Below, one piece after another: positions 1 to 8,905 of a DNA stretch of 64,000 bases. The notes under the pieces are model-generated. The model worked only from the letters and a program-made list of their open reading frames with translations. It was not told where the DNA came from and searched no databases. How positions within the stretch are numbered: position 1 is the stretch's first letter; each line of letters starts with the position of its first letter. Location: contig NZ_MAEW01000007.1 of assembly GCF_002013375.1 (NCBI RefSeq), positions 286,021 to 350,020 of the forward strand, written 5' to 3'. This DNA comes from Mycobacterium sp. D16Q13. Lineage in GTDB: Bacteria > Actinomycetota > Actinomycetes > Mycobacteriales > Mycobacteriaceae. The translations under genes were made by a program, and so were the position numbers.

Positions 1-1426
1 GCAGACCGGTGAGCTCTTCTATGCGGGCATTGAAGATCTCTTCGGTGACCTGCCCACCACCGGCGAGTTCGGACCAGTGACCCGCATTAGCCGCGGCCGC
101 AACGATTTTCGAATCGACGGTGGTCGGGGTCATGCCCGCAAGCAGAATCGGTGAACGGCCGGTGAGGCGAGTGAACTTGGTGGACAGCTTCACCGAACCG
201 TCGGGCAGTGACACCACGGTGGGCGCGAAGCTGGTCCAGGCGCGGGCGACCTCGGGAACCGCACCGTGGGTGAACAGGTTTCGCTGTCCCCCGCGGGTGG
301 CGGTGGGCACGATGCCGATCCCCAGGCCACGGATGACCGGGGCGGTCAGGCGAGTCAGGAGATCGCCGGGACCCAGGTCGAGGATCCAGCGGGCGCCGGC
401 GTCAGCGACATGGTTCACCTCGTTCACCCAATCGACCGGGGTGACGAGGATGGACTCGGTCAGGGCCTTGGTCAGTTCGATGTCGAGCCCTGCGGCCGCC
501 GCCCAGCGACCGGCGATCTCGACGCCGTCGGCCAGGCGTGGGGTATGGAAGCCCACCTCCACATTGACCGGGTCGAAGACCGGGCTGAAGATCGCGCCCC
601 CGCGCACCTTGTCCTTGCGCTCGGCGGCCTCGCGGTCGGCGATCTGCTCGCAGTACAACTCGAAACGCGACAGCTGCTCGGGAGTACCGGTGATGACGAC
701 GGAGCGGCGGCCGTTACGGATGGACAGCGCGGGCGGCTGAACAGTACGGACATCCTGGGCAAACTCGTCAAGAAGTGCCTTGATGCGTTCGGGGTCGACA
801 TTGGTCACCGACACCATGGGAGTGCGGTTGCCGCGCACCACGATGCCGCGGCGGCGCGCGACCAGGGTGGCAGCGGCACCGACCAGCTGAGCGATGGCCA
901 GCAGCTCGACATCGCGGGCACCATGGGCCTTGAGCGCCTCGACAGCCAGCACACCCTGCGAGTGCCCGATGACGGCGACCGGTGGCAGCTGGGCCACATC
1001 GAGGCCCTGGATCTTCAGCGCGCGGACCGCGGCCAGCTGCGCCAGCAGTACACCCGGCATGGACACCGCGGCCGAGGTCAGCTGCGCGGCGGCGGGTACG
1101 GGCTCCTCAGCGGTCAGCGCACGCACCCAGGTAAGCGGGGTGAAACCGACCGGACGCACGACCACGAGCTCCTTGGCGACAGGCTCTAGCCGCAGCTCGG
1201 CCTCACCAGCGAGGGTGGCCAGCTCCGATTCGATACCGGCCGAAGCCGCCAGTTCTGCGAGTGATTCCAGCCAGTCGCTGCCTTGACCTCCGAAGGCCAC
1301 TGCGTACGGCTCACCAGACTCCAGACGGTCGATCAGCGCGGGTCCCGCACTGGGGCCCGGATCGACCGCGCCGTTCGCGTCGGGATCCTCAGCGCTGGTC
1401 ACCTTGTCGTATTCGTTGATCGTCAC
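1..1426 (-). CDS. fas: Type I fatty acid synthase, N-terminal part (cut by window edge)
   Basis: About 475 N-terminal residues of the giant multifunctional fatty acid synthase that makes the C16-C26 acyl primers for mycolic acid synthesis in the cytosol. The translation reads YAVAFGGQGSDWLE near residue 45, a malonyl/acetyl-transferase nucleophile motif GHSQG (Ser about 156), a long stretch typical of mycobacterial Fas (RNGRRSVVITGTPEQLSRFE), and at the window edge the start of the FMN enoyl-reductase domain (SPILLAGMTPTTVDSK). The GTG at 1426 is the only start codon in frame before the conserved region, and its first residues (VTINEYDKV) align with the M. tuberculosis Rv2524c start. The Shine-Dalgarno is weak. 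The gene lies downstream of an Rv2525c-like gene on the same strand, as in M. tuberculosis. The rest of the gene lies left of the window. The domain identity is recognised from family knowledge; the frame and length are seen directly. Confidence 0.95.
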   Translation of the reverse strand, partial: MTINEYDKVTSAEDPDANGAVDPGPSAGPALIDRLESGEPYAVAFGGQGSDWLESLAELAASAGIESELATLAGEAELRLEPVAKELVVVRPVGFTPLTWVRALTAEEPVPAAAQLTSAAVSMPGVLLAQLAAVRALKIQGLDVAQLPPVAVIGHSQGVLAVEALKAHGARDVELLAIAQLVGAAATLVARRRGIVVRGNRTPMVSVTNVDPERIKALLDEFAQDVRTVQPPALSIRNGRRSVVITGTPEQLSRFELYCEQIADREAAERKDKVRGGAIFSPVFDPVNVEVGFHTPRLADGVEIAGRWAAAAGLDIELTKALTESILVTPVDWVNEVNHVADAGARWILDLGPGDLLTRLTAPVIRGLGIGIVPTATRGGQRNLFTHGAVPEVARAWTSFAPTVVSLPDGSVKLSTKFTRLTGRSPILLAGMTPTTVDSKIVAAAANAGHWSELAGGGQVTEEIFNARIEELTGL

Positions 1427-2240
1427 GTCGCCGCTACCCGTCTTTCCGTCAGTCGTGAGTCCAGCCGCACCCGTGTCGTCGTCCTTGTCGATCGGGGGCG
1501 TTGAGGCACGTGCATATGCACCATCACCGCAGGTCTGGATTTAAGAGTGTCATAAGAGGGGTGACGATTTCTTCTGGCGTAATAGTTACTGCCGAGTTCT
1601 ACGCGAGAGTAACCACCGCTTACGTAACAGCAGGCCAGGCGCTGGCAACTGACCGCCGAATCAAACGCGCTGCATGCAGGTGGTTACGGTCGAGTAGGTA
1701 TAACATCGCAGATCAGACATCGATTGTTATCGAATCGTTATGTTTGATTTCGATAGTACCGCCGACGCTCGCGCGTGTCGCATCCAGCAGCCGCAACAAT
1801 GCCATCCAGACCGCGAATTCCCAGAATACGTGCCACATGTTTGCTGATATTGCAGAGCGGCTCCCCCTTCTGTGACGCGTGTGGCCAATGAGGTTTGTCC
1901 AGCTACGCCTCCGGGCGCAGAAACCTCGCCACTATCCCGCGATGTCGGGATCAATGTCGACATCCCACTACCGCCGGACCACGAATCGCCCGGCGTGGTG
2001 GTTCCGTGGTCCCCCACCCGTTTTCAGCACACCGCGAAGGACGTCGGCCGTCCCGCGGGCGGCGCGCCATGACCGCATGACGCCGCCTATGAGTTCACCC
2101 ACGCGTTCGCTGTGCTCAATCGCGGTCGGAGTAAGTGGCCATATCACGTGATGTGGAATTGAAGCGCGGGCTACTGCAAGGGCGTTGCCATCCACACGGG
2201 AGGCGCCGCAGCGCCGGTGAGGTCTGCGCTCAGACCGGTG
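1427..2240. other. 814-bp intergenic region upstream of fas
   Basis: I see no convincing gene in this stretch; short open frames on both strands lack coding character. It is visibly AT-richer around 1680-1760 than the flanking genes. It holds nested inverted repeats (1721-1737 and 1728-1755) and an ATCACGTGAT palindrome at 2143-2152. As the only non-coding DNA in front of fas it should carry the fas promoter and binding sites for its regulator (FasR in M. tuberculosis), but I cannot match a known operator by eye. Confidence 0.6.
1721..1755. promoter_or_regulatory. Nested inverted repeats in the fas upstream region
   Basis: TATCGAA (1728-1734) and TTCGATA (1749-1755) form a 7-bp inverted repeat with a 14-bp spacer. 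Overlapping it, CGATT (1721-1725) pairs with AATCG (1733-1737). The site lies about 300 bp upstream of the fas start codon in an AT-rich island. It is a candidate regulator site; the identity of the protein is inference. Confidence 0.35.
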
Positions 2241-2963
2241 TCAGACCCACTGCCCGAAGGCGGGCTTGAGAATGTCGTTGAGATCGACGCCGATTCCGCC
2301 GACTTGACGCTTGTCGATCTCGAACTGGTGCAGGTGTGCCTCGGGGTGAACGAAGCCCTTGGGGCTGCCCCAGTTGTGCTGCCAGAAGTAAGAGCACAGC
2401 CCGTCCTGCAGCGCCCAATCGATGGTCTTGGAGTTGCCGTACAGCCCAGTACGGGCATGCCCCACCACTGATTCCCACGCCCTCAGGTAGGGCGCCACCT
2501 GATTCTTGTACTGCTCAGGTGTCGGGTTGTCGTCGATCGAAACGTAGATCGGCACGTTGTAGGAGCCGCCGGCCGCGATATGCAGCTGCCAACCACGCTG
2601 CGCGTGTTTGATCCCGGCTTCCTGGCCGCCAAGCCAATCGGCGGTGTCCTGCTTGCCGTACTGATAGTTGGAGACGATCTTCAAACCGGCCCGATACAGA
2701 TCGCGCGCTTCGGCGAGCTTGATGGGCTTACCGGCCGACAGTCCCGGGCTGCGCGGATCGGAGACGTACCGAATAGCTCCCAGATGTCCTGCGGCCTTGA
2801 TCGACTCGGGAGTCGGTACTCCGCCCGCGTAATCGATGAGGGTCCCCAACGAGGCCGCGTTGGCCTGCGAGGGTGCCAGCGCGGAAGAGACGGCACTACC
2901 CAGCACCGCCGCGGCGGGCATGGCCGCGGCGTATTTGAGGACATCCCGACGGGATAGTGACAC
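2241..2963 (-). CDS. Tat-exported DUF1906 glycoside-hydrolase-like protein (Rv2525c-like)
   Basis: A 240-residue protein with a twin-arginine signal (SRRDVLK at residues 4-10, hydrophobic segment to about 30, AxA-type cleavage region near residue 36), so it is exported folded across the membrane. The mature part carries the DUF1906/glycoside-hydrolase-like fold (GTLIDYAGG near the start, YVSIDDNPTPEQ, GLYGN, WQHNWGSP), the family of M. tuberculosis Rv2525c, a cell-envelope protein whose substrate is unproven. GTG start at 2963 with GAGGTAG about 9 bases upstream. As in M. tuberculosis it is the gene next to fas on the same strand. Orthology is very likely from sequence and position; the catalytic role is inference. 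Confidence 0.88.
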   Translation of the reverse strand: MSLSRRDVLKYAAAMPAAAVLGSAVSSALAPSQANAASLGTLIDYAGGVPTPESIKAAGHLGAIRYVSDPRSPGLSAGKPIKLAEARDLYRAGLKIVSNYQYGKQDTADWLGGQEAGIKHAQRGWQLHIAAGGSYNVPIYVSIDDNPTPEQYKNQVAPYLRAWESVVGHARTGLYGNSKTIDWALQDGLCSYFWQHNWGSPKGFVHPEAHLHQFEIDKRQVGGIGVDLNDILKPAFGQWV

Positions 2964-3075
2964 GACTGCTACCTCACAAGGCCGTTCCGAGCGCTTGAAT
3001 AACTCAAACCTCAGATTACGACAGCTACCTCAATAAGCACGGCAGCCACGCGTGTCACATACGGCACAGCGCTAC

Positions 3076-3927
3076 CTAACTGTCCGCCATCCGAAACACC
3101 TCATCGGCGATCAATCGGGGTTCCGTGAGGACGATCTGATGTCCGGATTTGCGAGCAACTACGTGACGCGCACCGAGCCGATGCGCCGTCAACTGGTGGG
3201 CAGCGTTCAGCTCTGACCGTGTCTCCTCATTGAGAAACTCCGCACGCGCTCCCGATATGACGGTGATGGGGATTCCGTTGATCACGGGCGGGTTATCGCG
3301 CAACCCGGTCACCCCGGCGACAAAGCGGCGGTCCTCCTCGTTGGCGGCACGCCCCGCTCGCCACGTCAGATCTTCGGACGTGATGTCATCGACGACGTCG
3401 CGTGGCATCCGGGGCATCATGCGGCGAATGAGATACGGCAGCAGACCGACCCGCCCCATCACGTCGAGCACCGCACGATGGATCACGCCGAGGAGCCGCA
3501 GGCCAGGCGAAGCCGGGCGGTAGTAGGCGTCGAGGTTCTCGTCGGAGTGATCGACCAGAACGATGCCCGCGATACGTGACGGATCGGCCACAGTCGAGGC
3601 CAGTGCGATGGTTCCGCCATAGCTGTGGCCCACCAGGATGTAGGGGCCCGAACCGAGCGCCGCCAGTAGGGCACCAAGGTCCTCGGTGATTCGCTCCAGC
3701 GTGCGCGGCTGATGATCGTCATCGCTGCGCCCCAAGTTCGCCCGGTCGTAGACCACCGCCCGAAAACGCTGGGCGACAAGGGGTTGCACGAGCCCCCACG
3801 CCGACCGCGAGAAGCCCATTCCGGACTCGAAGACCACGGTCGGATCACCAGTTCCGGCGACCATGTAATGCAACGCGCGCCCGTCGGAGGTGGTCACATA
3901 GTTACTCGACCCCAGGGTGTGGTTCAC
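3076..3927 (-). CDS. Alpha/beta-fold hydrolase
   Basis: A 283-residue alpha/beta hydrolase. The nucleophile elbow GHSYGG puts Ser at about residue 102, preceded by the oxyanion-type segment FESGMG, with a likely catalytic His in KSGHQIVL near the C-terminus. The frame stays open upstream to an ATG at 4089, but that would overlap the preceding gene by about 120 bases and add a cysteine- and arginine-rich tail unlike the family; GTG 3927 gives the expected N-terminus just before the first strand (GRALHYMVAGTG). It follows the larger membrane hydrolase gene with a 40-base gap and may be co-transcribed. The substrate is not predictable from sequence. Confidence 0.8.
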   Translation of the reverse strand: MNHTLGSSNYVTTSDGRALHYMVAGTGDPTVVFESGMGFSRSAWGLVQPLVAQRFRAVVYDRANLGRSDDDHQPRTLERITEDLGALLAALGSGPYILVGHSYGGTIALASTVADPSRIAGIVLVDHSDENLDAYYRPASPGLRLLGVIHRAVLDVMGRVGLLPYLIRRMMPRMPRDVVDDITSEDLTWRAGRAANEEDRRFVAGVTGLRDNPPVINGIPITVISGARAEFLNEETRSELNAAHQLTAHRLGARHVVARKSGHQIVLTEPRLIADEVFRMADS

Positions 3928-3967
3928 CCAGCCACCGTACGGAACAACCGCCCATGAGGTCGGCCCG

Positions 3968-5698
3968 CTACGCCCCTGAGTGCAGCAGTGGGCGCAGCCG
4001 TTCGGTCTTTTCCGCTGTCCATCCAGGTGGCTGCAGGATGTCTGCCCACGCGTTGGCGACCGCCTGTACGTAGACGTGACCATGCCCATCGGGGACGTTG
4101 ACCGCGACCGCCATGTCGGCAGAGACCTGCAGGAACGTCACGAACGGTATCCACTCCATGCTCGGCAGCACGTCATAGCCGCGGGGCTCGCGCAGCCAGT
4201 CCGGCTTACTCAGGATGAGGTCGGGATTCCACCAGGCGATCGGATCCGATGCGTGCTGCAGATACACAATGCGCGGGCGCGCCCAGGTAGCGGCGGGGCG
4301 TTTGAGATCCTCTGGGCGCGAAACGAATCGAACGTTTCGTCCCTTGTCGTAGATGGGCAGCACCTCCGGCGATCCGTCATCGCGGTTATGCGTGGCCTCC
4401 AGCCACATGGAGTTGTTGAAGGTCGGGCCGGAGAACAGCGCACCGTCCGTGCGCGCCACGATGTTGTTCACCGACAGAAACGGTGCCTCGCCGCCGAACG
4501 ATCCGAGGCTCTCCCCGAACACCACAAGCTTGGGCCGCACACCCTCCGGCATGGCGCGGACCCGCGCGGACACGGCCTCGAACAACGCCTGCCCCGCCTG
4601 ACGCGCGTTCTCCTTGTCCACCAGGAACGAGAGCCAGCTGGGCAGGAATGAATACTGCATGCTGACGATGGCGGTGTCGCCGTTGTACATGTATTCGAGG
4701 GCGTCCGCCTCGGCCTGGTTGATCCAGCCGGTTCCCGTCGTCGTGGCCACCGCCACCACCTTGCGGTGCAGACCACCCTCGCGTTCCAGTTCACGGGCCG
4801 CGAGCTCGGCCGTCGCCTTGATTCCATCGGCGGATTCCAGGCCCGCGTAGGCCCTGATCGGTTCGGTCGCCCGTGCCTTATTGAACGCCGAGAGCTCCTG
4901 TGTGGTGGCACCGCCGCCGATGAAGGCACGGCCCTGATTGCCCAACGACGCCCAGGAGACCAGCGAACCCGGCCCGCCCGAACGCAGCGATGTCGTTGGC
5001 GCAGGATTGTCCGGGTTCTCCTCGTTGTTGACCGCCGAGAAGGTGTTGTTCAAGAAATCCATTGCCACCCTGACGACAACGCCGTTGATGAGTGCCATCG
5101 CAAGAACCACCACCAGCGTGACGGCAACCACAGCCGAGACTCGTTTGGGGGCCACGCGGTTGAGCCGTTCGATCAGGAACAGAATCAGCCGACGGATCTG
5201 CTGTCCGATCTCGACCAGGATGAATAAAACGATGATCGACAGCACAGCGGTCTGCGGGTGCGCCCAGAAACTTAGCCTCGGCACACCCATGAGGTCACGC
5301 ACACGGTCCTGCCAGAAGTGGAACCACACGATCATCGCGGCGGTGCCGATGATTCCGACCACGATGAGGACCCACCAGGCGAAGCGAGGCGCCTTCGGAC
5401 TCGAATCCTTCGACCGCATGTACCGCACCAGCCACACCGCCAGCACACCAAGCGCGTAGCCGATGGCACCTGAGCCCCCGCTCACCAGCGCCTGAAAAAG
5501 CGGCCCCCGTGGAAGCAACGACGGAGTCATCGACAGCCAGAGAAAGACCAGGCCCACGGCGGTGCCCGTGAAGGTATAGTGCCGCACCCACCAGCGCGTC
5601 TTCTCTGGCTTCAGTACCGACGCCTCCGGTGCCAGCTCGTTGGCGTCCGGTGCCGGTTCCTTTTCGATATCGCTGTCGATATCCCTGTCGATTGCCAT
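3968..5698 (-). CDS. Membrane alpha/beta-hydrolase, DUF2319/Abhydrolase_9 family (Rv1069c-like)
   Basis: About 576 residues. The N-terminal 250 residues hold several hydrophobic membrane segments (GTAVGLVFLWLSM, GVLAVWLV, WWVLIVVGIIGTAAMIVWF, VLSIIVLFILVEIG, VVAVTLVVVLAMALI). The C-terminal half is the catalytic alpha/beta-hydrolase domain with nucleophile motif FGESLGS. This layout matches the mycobacterial Abhydrolase_9 family (M. tuberculosis Rv1069c). ATG 5698 is chosen because AGAAGGG lies just upstream and the protein then begins with an acidic, soluble tail; an in-frame start at 5764 lacks this. Probably a membrane-anchored esterase or lipase; no substrate can be assigned. Confidence 0.85.
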   Translation of the reverse strand: MAIDRDIDSDIEKEPAPDANELAPEASVLKPEKTRWWVRHYTFTGTAVGLVFLWLSMTPSLLPRGPLFQALVSGGSGAIGYALGVLAVWLVRYMRSKDSSPKAPRFAWWVLIVVGIIGTAAMIVWFHFWQDRVRDLMGVPRLSFWAHPQTAVLSIIVLFILVEIGQQIRRLILFLIERLNRVAPKRVSAVVAVTLVVVLAMALINGVVVRVAMDFLNNTFSAVNNEENPDNPAPTTSLRSGGPGSLVSWASLGNQGRAFIGGGATTQELSAFNKARATEPIRAYAGLESADGIKATAELAARELEREGGLHRKVVAVATTTGTGWINQAEADALEYMYNGDTAIVSMQYSFLPSWLSFLVDKENARQAGQALFEAVSARVRAMPEGVRPKLVVFGESLGSFGGEAPFLSVNNIVARTDGALFSGPTFNNSMWLEATHNRDDGSPEVLPIYDKGRNVRFVSRPEDLKRPAATWARPRIVYLQHASDPIAWWNPDLILSKPDWLREPRGYDVLPSMEWIPFVTFLQVSADMAVAVNVPDGHGHVYVQAVANAWADILQPPGWTAEKTERLRPLLHSGA

Positions 5699-6001
5699 CG
5701 CCACACCCTTCTTGATGCCGCCAGCTGCGCGTGTCAATGGTGCCCGCACGTCGCCACACCGCACAGAGGTATTACCAGATCGGCGACGTGGTGCGGTGGG
5801 TCACTGCGACGCCACCACCACCTGAGACCGCGCTGCGCAAATCGCCGAGCCGGACCGGACCTCACCGGCTCAGCGAATTGTGCGCGACAGGGAGCCGACC
5901 GCTCTCACAGGTCCCTGCGGTATCCTGCGAACTTGCTATCAGGGCTCTTTGTCCGTAGGGCGGGGCAGATCGATGCAACGGGGGCACGACGAGGATTACA
6001 C
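5699..6001. other. Divergent intergenic region (303 bp)
   Basis: Separates the minus-strand membrane hydrolase from a plus-strand TetR gene. It must hold both promoters. I see no clean palindrome, RNA gene or coding frame in it. Confidence 0.5.
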
Positions 6002-6742
6002 ATGCGACATGCCGGTGTCGGCCGTGAGGCCAGGACGACCAGCGCACAAAGCCCTAAGCGGGAACGACGGCGCCGCGGGTCCATCACCGCCGAGGACATC
6101 ATCGCCGGAGCCTTCGAGCTCGCCGAGGAAATAGGGATCTGTGGGCTGAGCATGCCGCTGCTAGCGAAGCATCTCGATGTCGGTGTGACCAGTATCTACT
6201 GGTACTTCCGCAAAAAGGGCGAGCTGCTCGACGCGATGACCGACCGCGCCACCAAGCAGTATCACTTCGCTGCACCCTTCATTGGCGACGAAACCTGGCA
6301 GGACGCGCTGCGCAGCCATACCCGCCGGATGCGCGAGGCATTTCGGGAACGCCCAGTGCTGGTTGAACTCATCCTGATGCGCACCAGCGAGCTCAGCAAC
6401 GAGGCATTACAGGCGAGCATTCAGAACCTGGAATCGCTTGTCCAAACCCTGATCGGTGTCGGCTTCAGCCCGGACAACGCGCTAGACGTGTATTTCGCCC
6501 TGTCCTTGCATATTCGCGGCATCGTGGTGCTTGAGCACATGGACACCGTCATGCCCGCGTCCGGTGAGGCCCGCAGCCTGGTACCGAACGCCACGCTCGC
6601 CCCCACCCTGCATGATCTGGCGTCTCGCGGTCATTCGATCGCGTCCATCTCCGACGCCCACTTCGACTTCACCGTCGATGCCATCATCGAACGAGCCGAG
6701 CATCTGCTCTCCCAGGACATCGCGGCACGCGAAGCGTCCTGA
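6002..6742 (+). CDS. TetR/AcrR-family transcriptional regulator
   Basis: A 246-residue one-component regulator. After a basic tail (KRERRRRGSIT) comes a helix-turn-helix: AEDIIAGAFELAEE then LSMPLLAKHLDVGVTSIYWYFRKKGELLDAM, the usual TetR recognition-helix layout. The C-terminal ligand domain (about residues 80-240) has no recognised subclass signature. ATG 6002 has GAGG about 8 bases upstream; the frame remains open further left but without coding support. Divergent from the membrane hydrolase gene, so that gene is a possible target. The ligand is unknown. Confidence 0.9.
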   Translation: MRHAGVGREARTTSAQSPKRERRRRGSITAEDIIAGAFELAEEIGICGLSMPLLAKHLDVGVTSIYWYFRKKGELLDAMTDRATKQYHFAAPFIGDETWQDALRSHTRRMREAFRERPVLVELILMRTSELSNEALQASIQNLESLVQTLIGVGFSPDNALDVYFALSLHIRGIVVLEHMDTVMPASGEARSLVPNATLAPTLHDLASRGHSIASISDAHFDFTVDAIIERAEHLLSQDIAAREAS

Positions 6743-6749
6743 CCGGCGC

Positions 6750-7454
6750 TTAGACCTTGGAGTTGAGCAGCTCCTCGATTTTCTCGAGTCGATTGTTCGA
6801 CAGCGCGGTGTTGTCGATCGACCGATCCGCCGAGCAGGTGACCAGCTGCGCGATCACATTCGCCTTGGCGATCACGGCGAACTCGCAAATCCATTGATCA
6901 CCATCGAGATTCGTCGACCAACGGACCATGTCCGGCGAGCCAGGAACCACTGGACCGGGCGTGACCGTATGGCGTTTCTGGTCATCGCCCCAGGCAGCGA
7001 CCGGAAGCTGACACTTGGATACGGTCGCGCGCATCGATTCGAGGAACCGAGCCGCCTGAAAATCGCCGGGATAGGTAGCCGACACCTCCAGGAGCTGATG
7101 CTGGTTCGGGTACTGGTTATCGGTCTGCGTCCGCGCTTCTCGTCCGGTGTAGTTCGTGGGGAAGAGCGGATAGCGGCCGTAACCGACGACCCCCTGACAT
7201 TCAGCGGGCTCGGCACCGATCCACAGAATCGACTGCATATCGGTTTCGAACAGCGGCTTTCCCGGCGTCACGCTCAACGATTGCGCCGGAGTGAGGAGTT
7301 GGTCGAGCTGCGCGGGCTGGATCGGCCCGGCAGATACGGATCCCCTCTCCGCCGTGGCCTCCCCGTCGACTCCACGTTGACAGCCCGTCACCACGAGCAA
7401 CAACGCGACCAGCACCGGCACCGACCACCTCATGTTGGCAAACATTACCCGCAT
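6750..7454 (-). CDS. Lipoprotein with PknH-sensor-like extracellular domain
   Basis: A 234-residue predicted lipoprotein: hydrophobic signal then lipobox VVTGC, with the lipidated Cys at residue 25. The mature domain resembles the PknH-like extracellular sensor family found in many mycobacterial lipoproteins: conserved segments with ECQGVV, Cys in VSKCQLP, WICEF and LVTCSAD, consistent with two disulfides. It acts outside the membrane; the ligand is unknown. Its 3' end is 7 bases from the convergent TetR gene, and its start faces a MaoC gene across about 125 bases. Confidence 0.82.
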   Translation of the reverse strand: MRVMFANMRWSVPVLVALLLVVTGCQRGVDGEATAERGSVSAGPIQPAQLDQLLTPAQSLSVTPGKPLFETDMQSILWIGAEPAECQGVVGYGRYPLFPTNYTGREARTQTDNQYPNQHQLLEVSATYPGDFQAARFLESMRATVSKCQLPVAAWGDDQKRHTVTPGPVVPGSPDMVRWSTNLDGDQWICEFAVIAKANVIAQLVTCSADRSIDNTALSNNRLEKIEELLNSKV

Positions 7455-7579
7455 CTACCGCTCTCCCGGATTTCGGCATTGTCCCGTGGCAGGCATGCGA
7501 TCTCGGGTAAGAAGGGTCCAGTCGACACGACAAGTCGGTAATGCGATCAGGCACCACGACCCGAAGAGGAGTGCGCGGT

Positions 7580-8035
7580 ATGTCCACCAAGCTGGCAACA
7601 CCACAGGAGCTGCTGTCGCTGGGCAGAGTCGAATTGGGTACCAGCAGTTGGGTTCAGATCACCCAGGAACAGGTCAACGAGTTCGCGGACGCGACCGGTG
7701 ACCGGCAGTGGATCCACACCGATACCGAACGCGCCAAGGCCGGCCCGTTCGGCGGGACCATCGTGCACGGATACCTGACGCTCGCACTCGCCCCGGCATT
7801 CCTGGACGAGGTGCTTGAGATCGCGTCATACGATGCGGTGCTCAACTATGGCGTGAACAAGGTGCGGTTCCCGGCGCCGCTGCATGTGGGGGCGCGGGTT
7901 CGCGGACACGTCACGCTGCTGTCGGCCAAGTTGCGCGATAAGGGCACCGTCGAGGCCACCTATGGCATCAAGTACGAGATCGAGGGCAAGGACCGGCCGC
8001 CATGCGCTGCCGAAAGCGTGTACCTGTACCAGTAG
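7580..8035 (+). CDS. MaoC-like (R)-specific enoyl/hydroxyacyl-CoA dehydratase (Rv0130/HtdZ-like)
   Basis: A 151-residue single hot-dog-fold protein. The hydratase-2 motif is present: FADATGDRQWIHTD, then ERAKAGPFGGTIVHGYLTLAL, giving the catalytic Asp and His of the (R)-hydratase family. A later match to the mycobacterial Rv0130 line is NYGVNKVRFPAPLHVG. It hydrates 2-enoyl-CoA or dehydrates 3-hydroxyacyl-CoA; chain length is not predictable. ATG 7580 has AAGAGGAG about 9 bases upstream and an N-terminus matching the family; an earlier in-frame start at 7541 lacks both. Confidence 0.9.
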   Translation: MSTKLATPQELLSLGRVELGTSSWVQITQEQVNEFADATGDRQWIHTDTERAKAGPFGGTIVHGYLTLALAPAFLDEVLEIASYDAVLNYGVNKVRFPAPLHVGARVRGHVTLLSAKLRDKGTVEATYGIKYEIEGKDRPPCAAESVYLYQ

Positions 8036-8056
8036 TCACGCCTCGTCAAGCGCCCG

Positions 8057-8509
8057 TCATAGCGTGCAGCCGTTACCTTTGGCCGTCTCATCGAAGAGAG
8101 CGCAAAGGGAGCCGTTGGAGAGCTTCCATGCTCCGCCACTCTCGACCCAGTCCAGGGTTCGGCGCCGAGAACCCATACCTATCACCGACATAACGAGTTG
8201 GGAGGTGAGGTGGTTGCCTTCGAGTGCGGGATTCTCAACGCGCAAGGACACCATTGAGCGGTGCTGGGCGATCGGTCCCCCGATCTCGTCTGCCGTCGGC
8301 AGCGCTGCCTGGCCGCCCTCAAGGTAGGCGGCACGTTCTGCGGCACCGGCATTGGTGTCGAAAATGACCGCCAGCCGCCTGGTCAACTGGTCGGCGGATA
8401 GCAACGCGGGAGCCGGCTCGGCGTAACTGTTGCCTGCGCCCAGAGCCAATCCGGCGGTCAAGGCGCCAGCGGCCGCAGCTGCCAGGGCCCGGTGAATGAC
8501 GGTATACAT
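8057..8509 (-). CDS. Secreted low-molecular-weight antigen MTB12-like protein
   Basis: A 150-residue protein with a Sec signal peptide (cleavage likely after SYA, residue 30) and a small mature domain with the MTB12/CFP-2-type pattern: LLSADQLTRRLAVIFDTNA, EIGGPIAQH, then a C-terminal WKLSNGSLCALFDE with Cys residues near the end. Secreted proteins of this kind are abundant in mycobacterial culture filtrate; the molecular function is unknown. It converges with the MaoC gene (21-base gap). Confidence 0.75.
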   Translation of the reverse strand: MYTVIHRALAAAAAGALTAGLALGAGNSYAEPAPALLSADQLTRRLAVIFDTNAGAAERAAYLEGGQAALPTADEIGGPIAQHRSMVSLRVENPALEGNHLTSQLVMSVIGMGSRRRTLDWVESGGAWKLSNGSLCALFDETAKGNGCTL

Positions 8510-8905
8510 CGTTGTTTCGCCCTTTCAGGATCTGTTCGTCTCATGAGAGGCGGAGCAGCGCTGGCAGAAGCTCGTCCACTCTCGCCAATAGCTCTCTAAA
8601 TCCGCTGGCTGCCAGTCATGTTCGATTAATTCACCTGGAAATAATCAACTAGATCACCCTGTTTTTCTACTCGTCTTTGGAGGGCTATCGAGCCACCGAA
8701 GATGGGCCCGATGAGCAGGCTCTGATGTGCCAGTACGTCGGCTTGGCGCCCGAACCCAATAGCCGCGGCACCATCGGATACTCGCCTTCCACCCTGCGAC
8801 CGCGTTGCACGGCAGCAGGGTTACATCGAGTCCGGCAGCGGTGCGCACGCGTAGTCATCGCCGGCCGCTGCATCATCTAGGCCAGACGCAGCCAATGTGA
8901 GCTTA
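8510..8905. other. Intergenic region (396 bp)
   Basis: Lies between the start of the MTB12-like gene and the 3' end of a TetR gene. It holds an AT-rich stretch near 8590-8660 that probably contains the promoter of the MTB12-like gene. No gene, tRNA or strong repeat is visible. Confidence 0.5.

Noticed and set aside
120..1286. Long plus-strand open frames at the left edge (for example 266-1189)
   Set aside because: They are antisense to fas, whose minus-strand translation matches the known protein throughout.
1501..2151. Short plus-strand frames in the fas upstream region
   Set aside because: No ribosome sites, no similarity I recognise, and overlapping stop-free frames in several phases.
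8654..8880. Small frames between the MTB12-like and TetR genes
   Set aside because: Odd composition, no start signals and no recognisable domain.
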